Source: Aquimarina sp. U1-2 (GTDB taxonomy: Bacteria; Bacteroidota; Bacteroidia; Flavobacteriales; Flavobacteriaceae). Taken from it: a DNA stretch of 53,864 bases. The notes under the pieces were generated by a model. It made no database searches and was not told the DNA's origin. It saw nothing but the letters and a program-made list of their open reading frames with translations. Position numbers and translations under genes: made by a program. The stretch lies in NCBI RefSeq assembly GCF_017897595.1, contig NZ_JAGKIK010000022.1, forward strand, positions 1 to 53,864, given 5' to 3'. Shown here one piece after another: positions 8,352-17,914 of this stretch; the stretch's first letter is position 1; each line of letters starts with the position of its first letter.

Positions 8352-9245
8352 TTAATTCTTAGCCTTCTTGTTAAACTTTCGGATTCCCCATGCTACCTTA
8401 TACGTTCTATAAAGTAAGTCATAAATTACCATTTCATGCAATCGGTTTTTTGATCTAAACAACCGGTTCATGTGCATATGAATATGACTCCGCATTAGGC
8501 TATCAAGTTCTGATTCGGTAGTGACTGCTGACAAAATTGCTGTAACAGCTGCTTTGCTTTGTATACTTCTCTCTTCAAGAATATCAAGAATTGGGGCGTA
8601 ATCGGGATGATCTTCTTTTTCGAAATTTAAAAAATTATCGATTTTATCTTTTTCATCTCTAAATTTTTTATCCAACTGTTTTGTAAGGAATTTGTTCCTG
8701 TGAAATTCAGCTCCAAATCCGGTTTTCAACCCTTCTAATAACTTCAGTTTTCTATCGTCGTCATACTTAAAATCGTTTAACAAGGTGTCTATCGCTCGTA
8801 CGCCCAACAACCACCGAAGCTCTTCTCCTTCGTCACCTTCTACCATATCAAGAAAATTGATAATCAATGTACTGTCATGAAAGAATATAATTTCTGAGGG
8901 TTGCATGGTGCTTTCACCGTACCGCTCTATTTCCCTTTGATAAGTATCTATTTGCACCTTCCAAATTAAATCTTCATCAACATAATTTTTAATAGGCAGA
9001 TACAACGCGTTAATAATATCACCCACCTGAGCCGGATAGGTATAAAGAAATCGCACACGAATATGCGGTTTTGGATCACTATATCGTATAAAAAACCAAG
9101 AATCGATGCTTTTGTTTTTTAATAATGAAGTCGTTACAGGTTTGATAATGTTGGTAAGTACCAAATCTGAAGTTTTGGGACCCGTATAGATTTTATAATA
9201 CAGCCACTCCCCACCAATTACAAATGATCTTTGGATCCTACTCAT
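8352..9245 (-). CDS. Lantibiotic dehydratase, separate C-terminal (elimination) domain
   Basis: 297 residues. It contains WLYYKIYTG near the N-terminus, then SWFFIRYSDPKPHIRVRF, and IDTYQREIERYGE. These are the signature stretches of the SpaB C-terminal / 'thiopeptide-type bacteriocin biosynthesis' domain. In class I lanthipeptide and thiopeptide systems this domain eliminates glutamate from glutamylated Ser/Thr to give dehydro-amino acids. In most LanB proteins it is fused; here it is a separate gene overlapping the end of the larger lanB-like gene by 8 bases, so the two are surely co-translated and act together. It is the last gene of the minus-strand lanC-lanB-lanB(C) operon. The domain call is strong; the substrate is unknown. 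Confidence 0.88.
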   Translation of the reverse strand: MSRIQRSFVIGGEWLYYKIYTGPKTSDLVLTNIIKPVTTSLLKNKSIDSWFFIRYSDPKPHIRVRFLYTYPAQVGDIINALYLPIKNYVDEDLIWKVQIDTYQREIERYGESTMQPSEIIFFHDSTLIINFLDMVEGDEGEELRWLLGVRAIDTLLNDFKYDDDRKLKLLEGLKTGFGAEFHRNKFLTKQLDKKFRDEKDKIDNFLNFEKEDHPDYAPILDILEERSIQSKAAVTAILSAVTTESELDSLMRSHIHMHMNRLFRSKNRLHEMVIYDLLYRTYKVAWGIRKFNKKAKN

Positions 9246-11478
9246 ACTGCGTTTTGCTATTTTTCAGTTTTTTATCGTTATAAAAAGAAATAATCAACTG
9301 ATTGGTAAAATGTTCTTTATCTTTAGTAACTATACTATTTTCAACATGCAAAAACTCTTTGATTTGAAAAGCCGATCTGTTTTTAATCGTATCCAATAAC
9401 ATGAGCATAGAAGCTATATTCGCTGTATTTATTAAAAGTTCGTTATCCCCATCTATCAAAAGAACATATTGTGGTATTTTTTTTGATGCTACAAACTTTT
9501 GAACTTCTGCTTTAAAGATTTCATTATTTTTTCGAGCTTCTACCAATGATTTGATTTCTTTCTGTTTAATATTCCAGGTAGCAGAGGATATGATAATTTC
9601 TTTATATTCGACCCTGGGTAAAAAGTCATATTCGTGTACTAGCGGTCCCCAGTTAAATCCTATTCCCGATCGCTGATTTTGAGTTTGCAAATTGGCCAAA
9701 AACTGATAAATAGGCAATGCATTGGCCGAATAGTTGTGTGCATTGGTAAGGTGTGGCAATACCTCTTTATCGTACTTTTTTGATCTTAATGTGATAGGAC
9801 CATATGCCGTAGTAGAAATCATGAGATCATCCAAAGTAAGTTGATGTGATACATCGAGAATAGATTTTGCCAGGTAAGGGATCTCATAAGATCTAAAAGC
9901 CGGTCGCATCAAGATGTTACCTACCCTCGATTCTGGCAAGTGTACTATTTCTGCCAGAATTTTGTCTGGATTTTGTTGTTGTTCTACCTGTAGTATTTCT
10001 TGGGTATAATCATATAATTCGGGATCCCCATGGCAAAAACGCCCTAACAAATTGGCAGCACTCGACCCACCAGCACTAGATAGTACGACTTTTTCTTCAC
10101 CGTGATGAGTTACAATCTCTATCATTGAAGAAATCGTATCGGGTAGATCGTCCCAGTTGGCTTCAAAACCTTCAAAATCGGCATCGCTCAGCACGATACA
10201 ATGCTCATGTTGCGCAATGCTTTCTATTAATTTTTTCTGAAGAATAGTAACTACAGGAGACCATTTGATGTCTTTTGCAATGTTATCCTCATTTTTCTGC
10301 GGAAGAATAATATCGTCTACTATAGCACTTACATCACCCAAACCCTGATTTTGAAGAAAACCAACGCCTAATTCTACATCAAGCGCTTTTGATAAGGGGA
10401 CTTCACGCTCTTCGTAGCGCTCATAAAAAGCAGCCTTAAATGCAGACAATGGTGTGTCTTTTGGCGGTAAAGATAGTTTATTAAGAAAAGTGATTGCCTG
10501 TCGTACTTTATGGATCCACTTTTTGTCTAGAACATTAGATGCCGTAGAAAGCAACATATCGGTCTGAAACATATATTTGAGTTGAAAACCTACATCTAGT
10601 TTTTCGAGAGACTTGCCCAAATTGATATATGTTTCGGTTGTATTGCCTATGCGCTCGTCGAGTTTTTCTAGTGTTGTTTGCGTGTTTTCTAATACAGAAA
10701 CCAGGTGTGTTGTATGTCGCAACTTTTTTAATACCGGAAGAATTTGATCCAAAAATTCTGGCCCTGAAACTGAAGGTTCTAACTCACTAATCAATAATTG
10801 GCTATCTACTAGTTGATTGATAAAATCCTGAGCATCATCTATGGTAATCTCATCATCTACCAACAGCATCGCCAGATCTTTTAATAAGGCTCCATGCTGT
10901 GCTTTTTGAATAACTTTTTCGAGATACTCAGACTGTTCTACCCCTACAATATGGTGTATTCTTTTGCTGTTCACATAGGTATACTCTACATATCTTAATT
11001 GATGGCCGGTTGTATAGATGCTTGTATTGGGATAAAAGAGTAACTGGCTACGTATATTTTCATTTGTAACAATCTCTTGTGATAGGGCCACAAGATAATT
11101 CATGTCTAGCCTGGTGTGCCTCTTGTAATTGAATGAATCATGCAGTTCTATTTGAGTTTCATTTGCGAATGCACCTACTGCTGTTCCTGCAAAAAGTCCA
11201 AAAGGAGTACATCTGGATGACATACGGCTGATATATTTCAACACGGCATACATCATTTTATCAGACTTATTCTTATCTGTGATAGCGCCTGATAGCCATT
11301 TTTCGAATTCTGAAAATAAGGCAGGTGATGCCAGAAAAATAGCTTCTTTGATGATGGGATCGCTACATATTTTTTTTAATTCTTTTTCAAGCTCATCATT
11401 TTGAGTTAGCTTTTTATAAAAAGTGAAAGAAAATAAAGGAGCGCGTAAAACATATTTTGAAAAAGGTTGATAAGCCAT
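9238..11478 (-). CDS. Lantibiotic dehydratase, glutamylation domain (LanB N-terminal part)
   Basis: 746 residues, cytoplasmic. The N-terminal region has SSRCTPFGLFAGTAVG, the classic LanB motif (R-x-TPFGLFAG), and the rest matches the Lant_dehydr_N layout, ending without the SpaB-C domain, which is the next gene. The family uses glutamyl-tRNA to glutamylate Ser/Thr of a precursor peptide; the partner then eliminates glutamate, and LanC adds cysteine to form lanthionine. Length fits the glutamylation half of a split LanB (full proteins are about 1000 residues). It starts 31 bases after the lanC stop codon. No precursor, exporter or protease gene is adjacent. I am sure of the family and less sure that the product is a lanthipeptide rather than another dehydrated peptide. 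Confidence 0.9.
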   Translation of the reverse strand: MAYQPFSKYVLRAPLFSFTFYKKLTQNDELEKELKKICSDPIIKEAIFLASPALFSEFEKWLSGAITDKNKSDKMMYAVLKYISRMSSRCTPFGLFAGTAVGAFANETQIELHDSFNYKRHTRLDMNYLVALSQEIVTNENIRSQLLFYPNTSIYTTGHQLRYVEYTYVNSKRIHHIVGVEQSEYLEKVIQKAQHGALLKDLAMLLVDDEITIDDAQDFINQLVDSQLLISELEPSVSGPEFLDQILPVLKKLRHTTHLVSVLENTQTTLEKLDERIGNTTETYINLGKSLEKLDVGFQLKYMFQTDMLLSTASNVLDKKWIHKVRQAITFLNKLSLPPKDTPLSAFKAAFYERYEEREVPLSKALDVELGVGFLQNQGLGDVSAIVDDIILPQKNEDNIAKDIKWSPVVTILQKKLIESIAQHEHCIVLSDADFEGFEANWDDLPDTISSMIEIVTHHGEEKVVLSSAGGSSAANLLGRFCHGDPELYDYTQEILQVEQQQNPDKILAEIVHLPESRVGNILMRPAFRSYEIPYLAKSILDVSHQLTLDDLMISTTAYGPITLRSKKYDKEVLPHLTNAHNYSANALPIYQFLANLQTQNQRSGIGFNWGPLVHEYDFLPRVEYKEIIISSATWNIKQKEIKSLVEARKNNEIFKAEVQKFVASKKIPQYVLLIDGDNELLINTANIASMLMLLDTIKNRSAFQIKEFLHVENSIVTKDKEHFTNQLIISFYNDKKLKNSKTQYE

Positions 11479-11509
11479 GAGTGTGTAGTGACAATTTATA
11501 TGCTTCGAA

Positions 11510-12721
11510 CTAGTGTATTAATAAACATTCATCCCATTTGGTTTCAAAATCGGCCAAAAAGGATATCATGGCCAGTCCTATGCCCGCAATGCCTTCTAAC
11601 AGATTCGTTTCTTCTTTCCATTGCTCTTTCTCACCACCCCATTGCATATACCCTGCGTTACCATTATGAGTAGCCATAGTTACAGCCTGATCCATCCAAT
11701 GATGAGCGACTACTTTAAAGATAGGTTCTTGAGTTTCTTTGTACATAAAGTGGAAAATATGCGCAATACCGCAAGACCCATGACAAAGCCCTACATCTTT
11801 CACTCCTGCTTCTATCCTATCTTTTCGGGTTGCCGCATTTCTAAGAATAGTAAGCGCTTCCTTTTTATAACTACTATTGTCTAACGCTTTTCCTGCCTTC
11901 CATAAAGAAAGTCCCAGACCCAAATCTCCATAACACCAGGCAAGCCTTGCTTTTGGCACTTTATCCATTCCTTCATAAATCCAGGTAGGAAACATAGACG
12001 TCGAACTGGAATCATAACATTTCTGATGTTGTATATATTCTACCGTTTGGATTAATACCTCTTTTACTTCATCCTTAAAATCATCAAAGGCATAGATGCG
12101 GCTTAAAAAATTAATAATACTTGCAAGTCCATGTGATAAACTCAAATTTACCCCTACCATCTTCTTCTCGTGATCTAGCATTGTTTTCCAGTAGGTTCCG
12201 GCTTGGTCTTGTAATGCTGATTTTTTAAGGGCTGTAACCAGATAATGAAGATAGTCTTTATACCTGGTTTTTAACTGCGTATTCTGTGTATTTTGATACC
12301 GCTTTAAGAAGTAACACCCATAACCAATAGCACCGTGTAAAAAATCATAATACCCCTCGTCGGTGTTAGCTTTCATTGAGACAAATAAATATTCATCTAA
12401 ATCAGACAATAGTTCGTCACTATCGATATCAATAAATTCTTCTTCGTTCAACAGCTCGAGCACCCATCCGGCACCTGCGATTCCTGTACAAAAGGTAGGA
12501 TATGTATAGCCATTATTGATTTCATTAATAATTTTTGATAGTGTAGTTACCCCGAGGTCTGCAGGCTCTTCTGCATCTATCAATCGAGAATAATAGAATT
12601 GAAATAAAGAAATTCCAGACGAACCAGATAGCACCCCATGATGTTTTTCGTTAGTACCAGAATTTTTAAGTACATCATAAATATCTTTCAATTTACTTTC
12701 TAGTAAAGCTTTATTATTCAT
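11510..12721 (-). CDS. LanC-like lanthionine cyclase
   Basis: About 403 residues from the ATG at 12719-12721 (MNNKALLESKLKDIYDVL). An in-frame ATG at 12742 would add seven residues, and neither start has a clear ribosome-binding site. The protein has the repeated G-x-x-G helical pattern of the LanC alpha-toroid (FLHGAIGYGCYFL, SLSHGLAS, GIAGIGLAM) and the zinc ligands: Cys in AWCYGDLGLGL and Cys-His in LCHGSCGIAHIF. LanC enzymes add cysteine thiols to dehydro-amino acids made by LanB, closing thioether rings. It is the first gene of the operon. The ~100-bp hairpin repeat and the amidase gene lie just upstream, leaving no room for a precursor gene there. Confidence 0.88.
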   Translation of the reverse strand: MNNKALLESKLKDIYDVLKNSGTNEKHHGVLSGSSGISLFQFYYSRLIDAEEPADLGVTTLSKIINEINNGYTYPTFCTGIAGAGWVLELLNEEEFIDIDSDELLSDLDEYLFVSMKANTDEGYYDFLHGAIGYGCYFLKRYQNTQNTQLKTRYKDYLHYLVTALKKSALQDQAGTYWKTMLDHEKKMVGVNLSLSHGLASIINFLSRIYAFDDFKDEVKEVLIQTVEYIQHQKCYDSSSTSMFPTWIYEGMDKVPKARLAWCYGDLGLGLSLWKAGKALDNSSYKKEALTILRNAATRKDRIEAGVKDVGLCHGSCGIAHIFHFMYKETQEPIFKVVAHHWMDQAVTMATHNGNAGYMQWGGEKEQWKEETNLLEGIAGIGLAMISFLADFETKWDECLLIH

Positions 12722-12840
12722 AGTTCTAGAGTCGCTATACATCAAGGTTTACATTATATTAGTACCCTTTATATTTTAACCTACAATATATGACAGAATG
12801 GTGCAAAATGAAAAGTTATCTATAAAATTTTAATACACAA

Positions 12841-12940
12841 GTAAACTACCTTGGGGCAAGCCCACAAGGCATTCGTTGAAAACAATTTTTCAATTTCGAG
12901 ACAAGCCTCGGGATATCATACCCTTTGGCGGTGCCAATAA
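12841..12940 (+). repeat. Hairpin-rich repeat family A, copy 1
   Basis: About 100 bases from GTAAACTACC to GTGCCAATAA, similar along its length to 42030-42129 and more distantly to 45294-45398, all in the same orientation. Successive hairpins can be drawn: CCTTG/CAAGG, CGAG/CTCG, GGaTAT/ATACCC and GGC/GCC. It sits between the 3' end of the amidase gene and the lanC promoter region (both genes on the minus strand). Confidence 0.75.
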
Positions 12941-12961
12941 AATCAGTTCAAAAAATGGGTA

Positions 12962-15247
12962 TTACCTCTTCAATAATCTAATGGTTTCCAGATACGATCC
13001 AGATGTAAGGGTAAGCATATATAGCCCTGAAGGAAGCGTATTGGTAAGCCAAGAAATATTCAAAACGCTTTTCCCCTTATCCATGTATTCTTTCGGCATT
13101 TGTGCAATTACTCTTCCTTTGATGTCGAATATTCCGATCTGTACCGATCCAAACTCAGGCTGTTGCCAAACTAACGTTGCCTCATCGGTAACTTCATTAG
13201 GATATAAAGTGAGCTTAGAATCAACAGCTTCTTTTCCAAATCTACCTGAATTGATGGTCACATCCATATTACCCGGTGCAGACCAATTACCGGCATCATC
13301 TCTTACCATACTTTTTATTTTTCCATTGGTCGTTCTTAAATCATCGGTATTTACGCTGCCTACACTAACATCAACACGAGTACCTGCTCTAAATTTATAT
13401 ACTTTAAGATCATCAAATTCGACTGCCGTTTTATTAGTACGTAACGAAATAGCGACTCCCTCTCTAATTTGGCTGGCATCGGTCCAGCTAAGTAAGCTTT
13501 CATTATTTTTCCAAATCTGCAATACTCCATACGCTGGGCTGTAGGTAACTCTATATTTAGCCCAATTGTTATCCAGCGCTACATCGGCTATTGCTCTAAA
13601 ATAAAGTATGTTGTTTACGGTTTCATAAATTCGTACTTTATTGTCCTCTCCGCTAAACCAAATTAAATACGAATTTCCTCGCTGACTTTGAGTACCATCA
13701 GATGACATGATATGAATTCCAAACTTACGAGGACCCGTAGTTGAGTTTACCTTGGCAGCAAACTCATATAGATACGGCAATCCTGAATCTTGAAGTAGAT
13801 ATGAACTCCACAACGTATTATCTGATGTCGTATTAGTTTGTCGTAATCTGCCATTAGTTACACTCCAGGTTCCTGCGCCTTTATCATAGACACCAAAATC
13901 CTGCCCAAAATTTTCGTTAAAAAATCCGTTCCTTCGATTTGCCAAAAAGCTAGAGCTATATTGCTCTAATACTTGATAGTATCGCCGGGTTACACCAACA
14001 TTATCTGCATCGGTAAAGATAGCCGTAAAATCTCCCGTTTGGATATTTCCTCCACTAATTGAAGTTGTTGGAGGAGTCGTATCACGAGGTGGTAAAGTAC
14101 CCCCACCCGAGCATCCGTTAGACAATAGCGAATTAACTCCGCTACGTATACTACTTAGTGTTGCGTACCCTCCGTTTCCCGGGCATGCAGAGCACCCTGC
14201 GTCTCGATGACCAGCTATATGGGTAAGCGACCTATTTACAGCGTAGTGAAATGATGACCCTAGCGGATTGATATTTTCTTTATTAGCCTTCCAGGCCAAT
14301 AATCGTTTAAGTGAGGTTTGTGTAGCTGTAGTTGGCGTTACACTAGAGTAATCGCCTAGCATGCAGACTCCCATCGTATTTCGGTTTCTACCGCAAAAAT
14401 GAGCTCCAACTGCATTATCACCTCCTGCTCTTCCTTCATAAATAACGCCGTTGGGATCTACAAGAAAATTATAGCCAACATCAGACCAACCATTTCCGTT
14501 AATGTGAAAATTCTGCACAGCGCGTACACGTGCAGCCCAATCTCTACTGGTATTTGATCCAAATTCATGATGAATAATAAGGTGAGACACACTAGAGGTT
14601 GCCGCTGCTCCTCTGGGGATAGCGCCCCATTGACGCCTACTTACTACAGCAGGTTTAGCACATGTGGCTTTTGCTGTTCCCACGTTTTGTTTTATTTGCT
14701 TTTGAATTTTTTTTGGAGTCTCCCCGGGACTGTAATGATGAAATTTCACTTTTGAGATTACAAAACCTTCAGTTCTGTTTTTTATGACCATCTTATACTG
14801 AATGTACTGCGTACGTTTATCCAAAAACTCCATTTTAGAAACAATACGAGTTGATGTTTGAGCTGCATGTCCATCGAGAGTGGCTTTTTTCCAACCAGAC
14901 CATTTGTTGTCTTTTTTGGAAGTTCGGTAGGTGATTTCCAATTGCTGGTCATCCAATTGTTCTCCTTCCCAAACTGTATAAGCTGAAATAAAAGGTTTAG
15001 CTTTTTTAAGTTGAATACGAACCGGAGTAAGTACAAATTCCGGAATTTGAGACTCTTCTTGCATAGCAGTAAGCCCTTTAGAATTTGAAGCAATCGCTTT
15101 GCTCGTAGATACGGCATTACTGTTGGTCAATACCACCTCAAAGGTTTCGGCACCTTCGCCTTTAAAAGTTTGTCGCTTTTCTTGTGCCAAAGTAGTGAGC
15201 ATAAGAAAAAAACAACATAGTATTAAGGGCAATACATTGTTTTTCAT
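12962..15247 (-). CDS. Secreted PGRP-type N-acetylmuramoyl-L-alanine amidase with T9SS type A signal
   Basis: 761 residues with a signal peptide (MKNNVLPLILCCFFLMLTTLAQ). After an N-terminal beta region, the PGRP/Amidase_2 domain covers about residues 195-355: SVSHLIIHHEFG, WSDVGYNFLVDPNGVIYEGR, GVCMLGDY, LTHIAGHRDAGCSACPGN. The histidines (HHE, GHRD) and the cysteine of ACPG match the zinc site of bacterial amidases cleaving the muramoyl-L-alanine bond. A LamG-like beta-sandwich follows (about 390-620). The C-terminus (LYPNEVTDEATLVW, IFDIKGRVIAQM, LPSGLYMLTL) is a T9SS type A sorting domain, so the enzyme is probably secreted, perhaps to attack other bacteria's walls or for scavenging. It lies upstream of the lan operon on the same strand but is separated by a repeat. 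Confidence 0.88.
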   Translation of the reverse strand: MKNNVLPLILCCFFLMLTTLAQEKRQTFKGEGAETFEVVLTNSNAVSTSKAIASNSKGLTAMQEESQIPEFVLTPVRIQLKKAKPFISAYTVWEGEQLDDQQLEITYRTSKKDNKWSGWKKATLDGHAAQTSTRIVSKMEFLDKRTQYIQYKMVIKNRTEGFVISKVKFHHYSPGETPKKIQKQIKQNVGTAKATCAKPAVVSRRQWGAIPRGAAATSSVSHLIIHHEFGSNTSRDWAARVRAVQNFHINGNGWSDVGYNFLVDPNGVIYEGRAGGDNAVGAHFCGRNRNTMGVCMLGDYSSVTPTTATQTSLKRLLAWKANKENINPLGSSFHYAVNRSLTHIAGHRDAGCSACPGNGGYATLSSIRSGVNSLLSNGCSGGGTLPPRDTTPPTTSISGGNIQTGDFTAIFTDADNVGVTRRYYQVLEQYSSSFLANRRNGFFNENFGQDFGVYDKGAGTWSVTNGRLRQTNTTSDNTLWSSYLLQDSGLPYLYEFAAKVNSTTGPRKFGIHIMSSDGTQSQRGNSYLIWFSGEDNKVRIYETVNNILYFRAIADVALDNNWAKYRVTYSPAYGVLQIWKNNESLLSWTDASQIREGVAISLRTNKTAVEFDDLKVYKFRAGTRVDVSVGSVNTDDLRTTNGKIKSMVRDDAGNWSAPGNMDVTINSGRFGKEAVDSKLTLYPNEVTDEATLVWQQPEFGSVQIGIFDIKGRVIAQMPKEYMDKGKSVLNISWLTNTLPSGLYMLTLTSGSYLETIRLLKR

Positions 15248-15440
15248 GATAACTGAGTTTGTGTTAATTTATCTAAAATTGAAAAAAAATTGTTCTTTTC
15301 CAAAGGAAACCTAACTAAAAAGCGTTCAGCTATCGAAAGTTTGATGGTAAACCGTAATTCTTTCGTTAATAAAACAGACTGTCCTTAATTTACATTGGAC
15401 TCAAAGAGGTATTCGTACTATTTTAGTAGGATGCAAACTG

Positions 15441-17051
15441 TTACGAAAAATAAATATAAATACCAATTACGACCATACATATCAGTGCTCCTGTGATTTT
15501 AACTCCTTTCCAGGGCGCAATTTCTACTTCTTGTGTATATTTTTGAATATAAGGATGCGCTCTGGGTTGTATTTTGCCTATAATCAACATAATAGCGACA
15601 TTTAGTACAAAGAGAATAGCCATAACATGTAAAAAGTGAGGAAATAAACCATCTAGTACCGTCGCATCCAAGATTACATATAGTAGGTATAACACTGCTC
15701 CACATAGTATTGCAATTTTAGCAGCTACTGCCGGAACATTTTTGGTTAAGTATCCCACTACAATGATTGTTAAAATAGGAATGCTATAGCATCCATTTAC
15801 CTGCTGTAAATAACTGAAAATGCTCTCTGCACTTTGCAAAAAAGGAGCTATAATCATAGCGAAGAGCGCAAGACCGGTTCCAAATAATTTACCTGCCTTA
15901 ACAGTTTGCCTTTCAGATGCTTCTTTATTGATATATTCTTTATAAATATCTACACCAAATAAGGTTACAGAACTATTTAATGCACTATTAAACGAACTTA
16001 AAATTGCACCAAAAAGAACTGCCGCAAAAAACCCGACCAGCGATAGTGGTAGTACTTTGCTAACGAGCATAGGATATGCCTCATCTGCTTTGTCTAAAGT
16101 ATCTCCAAACATATGAAAAGCAATAATCCCCGGAAGCACAACAATCAAAGGTCCCAATATTTTGATAAAAGAAGCCAGTAGTAATCCTTTTTGACCTTCT
16201 TTTAAGTTTTTTGCACCCAATGCTCTCTGAATTATTGCTTGATTGGTTCCCCAATAAAATAATTGTACCAACATCATTCCTGTAAATATAGTAGCAAAGG
16301 GTACAGAAGCGTTACTATCACCGGTAGCATCAAACTTTTCAGGATTTTCTTTAAATACGGTGCTAAGGCCTTGTGCTATGCTACCATCTCCTATTTCTAA
16401 AAGACCAAATATCGGAATCAAAATCCCTCCTATTAATAGCCCAATAGCATTAATCGTATCTGAAACTGCTACTGCTTTAAGTCCTCCAAAAATTGCATAA
16501 ATCGACCCAACAATACCTATCCCAAATACACATAACCAAATGGAAACATTTTTTGAAACACCTAGCAATTCAGGAATATCAAACATCGTACTTAAAGCCA
16601 AAGATCCTGTGTACAAAACGATGGGTAGTAATACTATGGCATATCCCGTAAGAAAAAGACCAGAGGCAATAGCTTTGGTAGTTGTATCATATCGTCTTTC
16701 TAAAAATTGAGGAACAGTAGTGATTCCTCCTTTAAGATAGCGGGGCAACAAAAATATAGCGGTGACCACCATAGCTATAGCCGCTAGTGTTTCCCAGGCC
16801 ATGACTAGAATTCCTTCAGAAAATGCACTACCATTAAGACCTACAATTTGCTCTGTAGAAAGATTGGTAAGAAGTAACGAACCGGCAATAACAATACCCG
16901 TTAAGCTTCTACCCCCAAGAAAATAACCGTCTGAAGTGTTTTCATCAGTTTTTCGAGTTGCATAATAGGCAATAACCCCAACAAGAAGTGTAAAACCAAT
17001 AAAAGAAAGAATCCCGATATGATCGAGTAGAAACGTAAAAAAGCTGCCCAT
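15441..17051 (-). CDS. Sodium:solute symporter (SSS/SLC5 family)
   Basis: 536 residues and about 14 hydrophobic segments. The stretches GYFLGGRSL, LLLTNLSTEQIVGLNG, VPQFLERRYD and IYAIFGGLKAVAVSDTINA are characteristic of SLC5-type symporters of the vSGLT group, which couple Na+ entry to uptake of sugars or related solutes across the inner membrane. The RYD motif and the GGLKAV segment near helix 5 are well conserved. The substrate cannot be read reliably; galactose/glucose-like transport is the usual annotation for this subgroup. It is transcribed alone on the minus strand, with an 860-base intergenic region upstream and the amidase gene 193 bases downstream. Confidence 0.88.
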   Translation of the reverse strand: MGSFFTFLLDHIGILSFIGFTLLVGVIAYYATRKTDENTSDGYFLGGRSLTGIVIAGSLLLTNLSTEQIVGLNGSAFSEGILVMAWETLAAIAMVVTAIFLLPRYLKGGITTVPQFLERRYDTTTKAIASGLFLTGYAIVLLPIVLYTGSLALSTMFDIPELLGVSKNVSIWLCVFGIGIVGSIYAIFGGLKAVAVSDTINAIGLLIGGILIPIFGLLEIGDGSIAQGLSTVFKENPEKFDATGDSNASVPFATIFTGMMLVQLFYWGTNQAIIQRALGAKNLKEGQKGLLLASFIKILGPLIVVLPGIIAFHMFGDTLDKADEAYPMLVSKVLPLSLVGFFAAVLFGAILSSFNSALNSSVTLFGVDIYKEYINKEASERQTVKAGKLFGTGLALFAMIIAPFLQSAESIFSYLQQVNGCYSIPILTIIVVGYLTKNVPAVAAKIAILCGAVLYLLYVILDATVLDGLFPHFLHVMAILFVLNVAIMLIIGKIQPRAHPYIQKYTQEVEIAPWKGVKITGALICMVVIGIYIYFS

Positions 17052-17331
17052 GATTTGTTAATTTGAAGCCCTAAATATATAGGATTTATTTTAACTAAGG
17101 TTTTATTGCCTTTTATAGCATAGTCATCCTATGCTTTTCTACCACGTTATTATTACCTAAAAATGATTTAAATCCCTGCCAAAATAGTTAACAGATGCTT
17201 GTCGCGTCAAACTAGATTGACTATTTTAAAGAATCACATAGCTTATGCCAAAACTGTTTCAGTAAACCAGAGAACACTACCCTAAAAAACAGCTGTTTTA
17301 ACAGACATGTCAATATGCTTTTTTTTAAAAT

Positions 17332-17511
17332 TACGAATATCCGCAATTTAACATAAACGGTTTGCGTCAAGCTGAATACTGAAACGAGTTCAGCACAGGC
17401 TTGTTTCAGCTTCTCATCTCAATGTACTGAAAATAAACGTAATGAGATCCTGAAATGAATTCAGGATGACTTCTCAGTTAAATTTTAGGTACAATAACGG
17501 ACAATCAATTA
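17332..17511 (-). repeat. Repeat family B, copy 1 (inverted relative to copy at 42.1 kb)
   Basis: About 180 bases whose reverse complement matches 42130-42308 at roughly nine of ten positions by eye. It contains a hairpin ATCCTGAA/TTCAGGAT around the core GAGATCCTGAAATGAATTC and an outer pairing AAGCTGAA/TTCAGCTT. The two copies are 25 kb apart in opposite orientation. Confidence 0.8.
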
Positions 17512-17639
17512 AAAAGTTCTATCAGTAAGCAATAGCAGTCAAAAAATCATAAGACATCCTTAAAATTTGTTAAGTTTTTTAGAAAATGATAATAATCCAC
17601 AAGACAAACGTTTTCAAAACAAACACATCAACACACTAA

Positions 17640-17852
17640 CTCAACACTCAAATGAATGCAAATCTTACACCACACTTGTACCCAGTCATACCTTTGACGA
17701 ATTAGCTTAACTACATAAATACTCTCGTAAACCCTCAATACTTACCTCTTACTTGGTGTAAAACTACACGCACAAATGCGAATACCAGAACTTAACCAGT
17801 AATTACCTATGCATTTGTTGGACCTCAGATACGCTTGATCTGAGGTCTTTTT
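17640..17852 (+). ncRNA. Candidate structured small RNA
   Basis: The stretch has no ORF and ends in a strong terminator. Complementary segments suggest a fold: TTACACCA (17665-17672) with TGGTGTAA (17754-17761), alternatively a local hairpin GTGTA/TACAC (17756-17769), then ACAAATGC (17772-17779) with GCATTTGT (17811-17818). The next gene has its own promoter-like box after the terminator, so this would be a separate transcript. I cannot place its 5' end and see no clear promoter, and I do not recognise an RNA family. Confidence 0.35.
17821..17852 (+). terminator. Rho-independent terminator
   Basis: A 10-base perfect stem GACCTCAGAT / ATCTGAGGTC with a 7-base loop, followed by five T's. No protein gene on the plus strand ends here, so it must close a non-coding transcript, or act as a block before the next gene. 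Confidence 0.8.
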
Positions 17853-17884
17853 CATTGAGCTGATTCAAACTGTAATAAATACGC

Positions 17885-17892
17885 TATTTTTG
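17885..17892 (+). promoter_or_regulatory. Candidate -7 box (TAnnTTTG)
   Basis: TATTTTTG fits the Bacteroidota -7 consensus TAnnTTTG and lies 22 bases before the ATG of the lipoprotein gene at 17915. No TTTG-like -33 element is found at the usual spacing, so this is a moderate call. Confidence 0.4.
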
Positions 17893-17914
17893 AGTTGTTA
17901 TTTATAATGTACTA

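Larger units (their letters stand above)
17052..17914. other. Long intergenic region with repeat and possible RNA
   Basis: No protein gene seen in about 860 bases. From left to right it holds a small hairpin AGCATAG/CTATGCT followed by T's (17117-17139), a copy of repeat family B (17332-17511), a stretch with long-range complementarity ending in a strong terminator (17640-17852), and a promoter-like box before the next gene (17885-17892). Confidence 0.55.

Noticed and set aside
12876..13544. 222-codon plus-strand ORF
   Set aside because: Most of it is the antisense of the amidase T9SS domain; its first part is a translation of repeat family A. The same repeat gives similar peptide fragments at the other copies.
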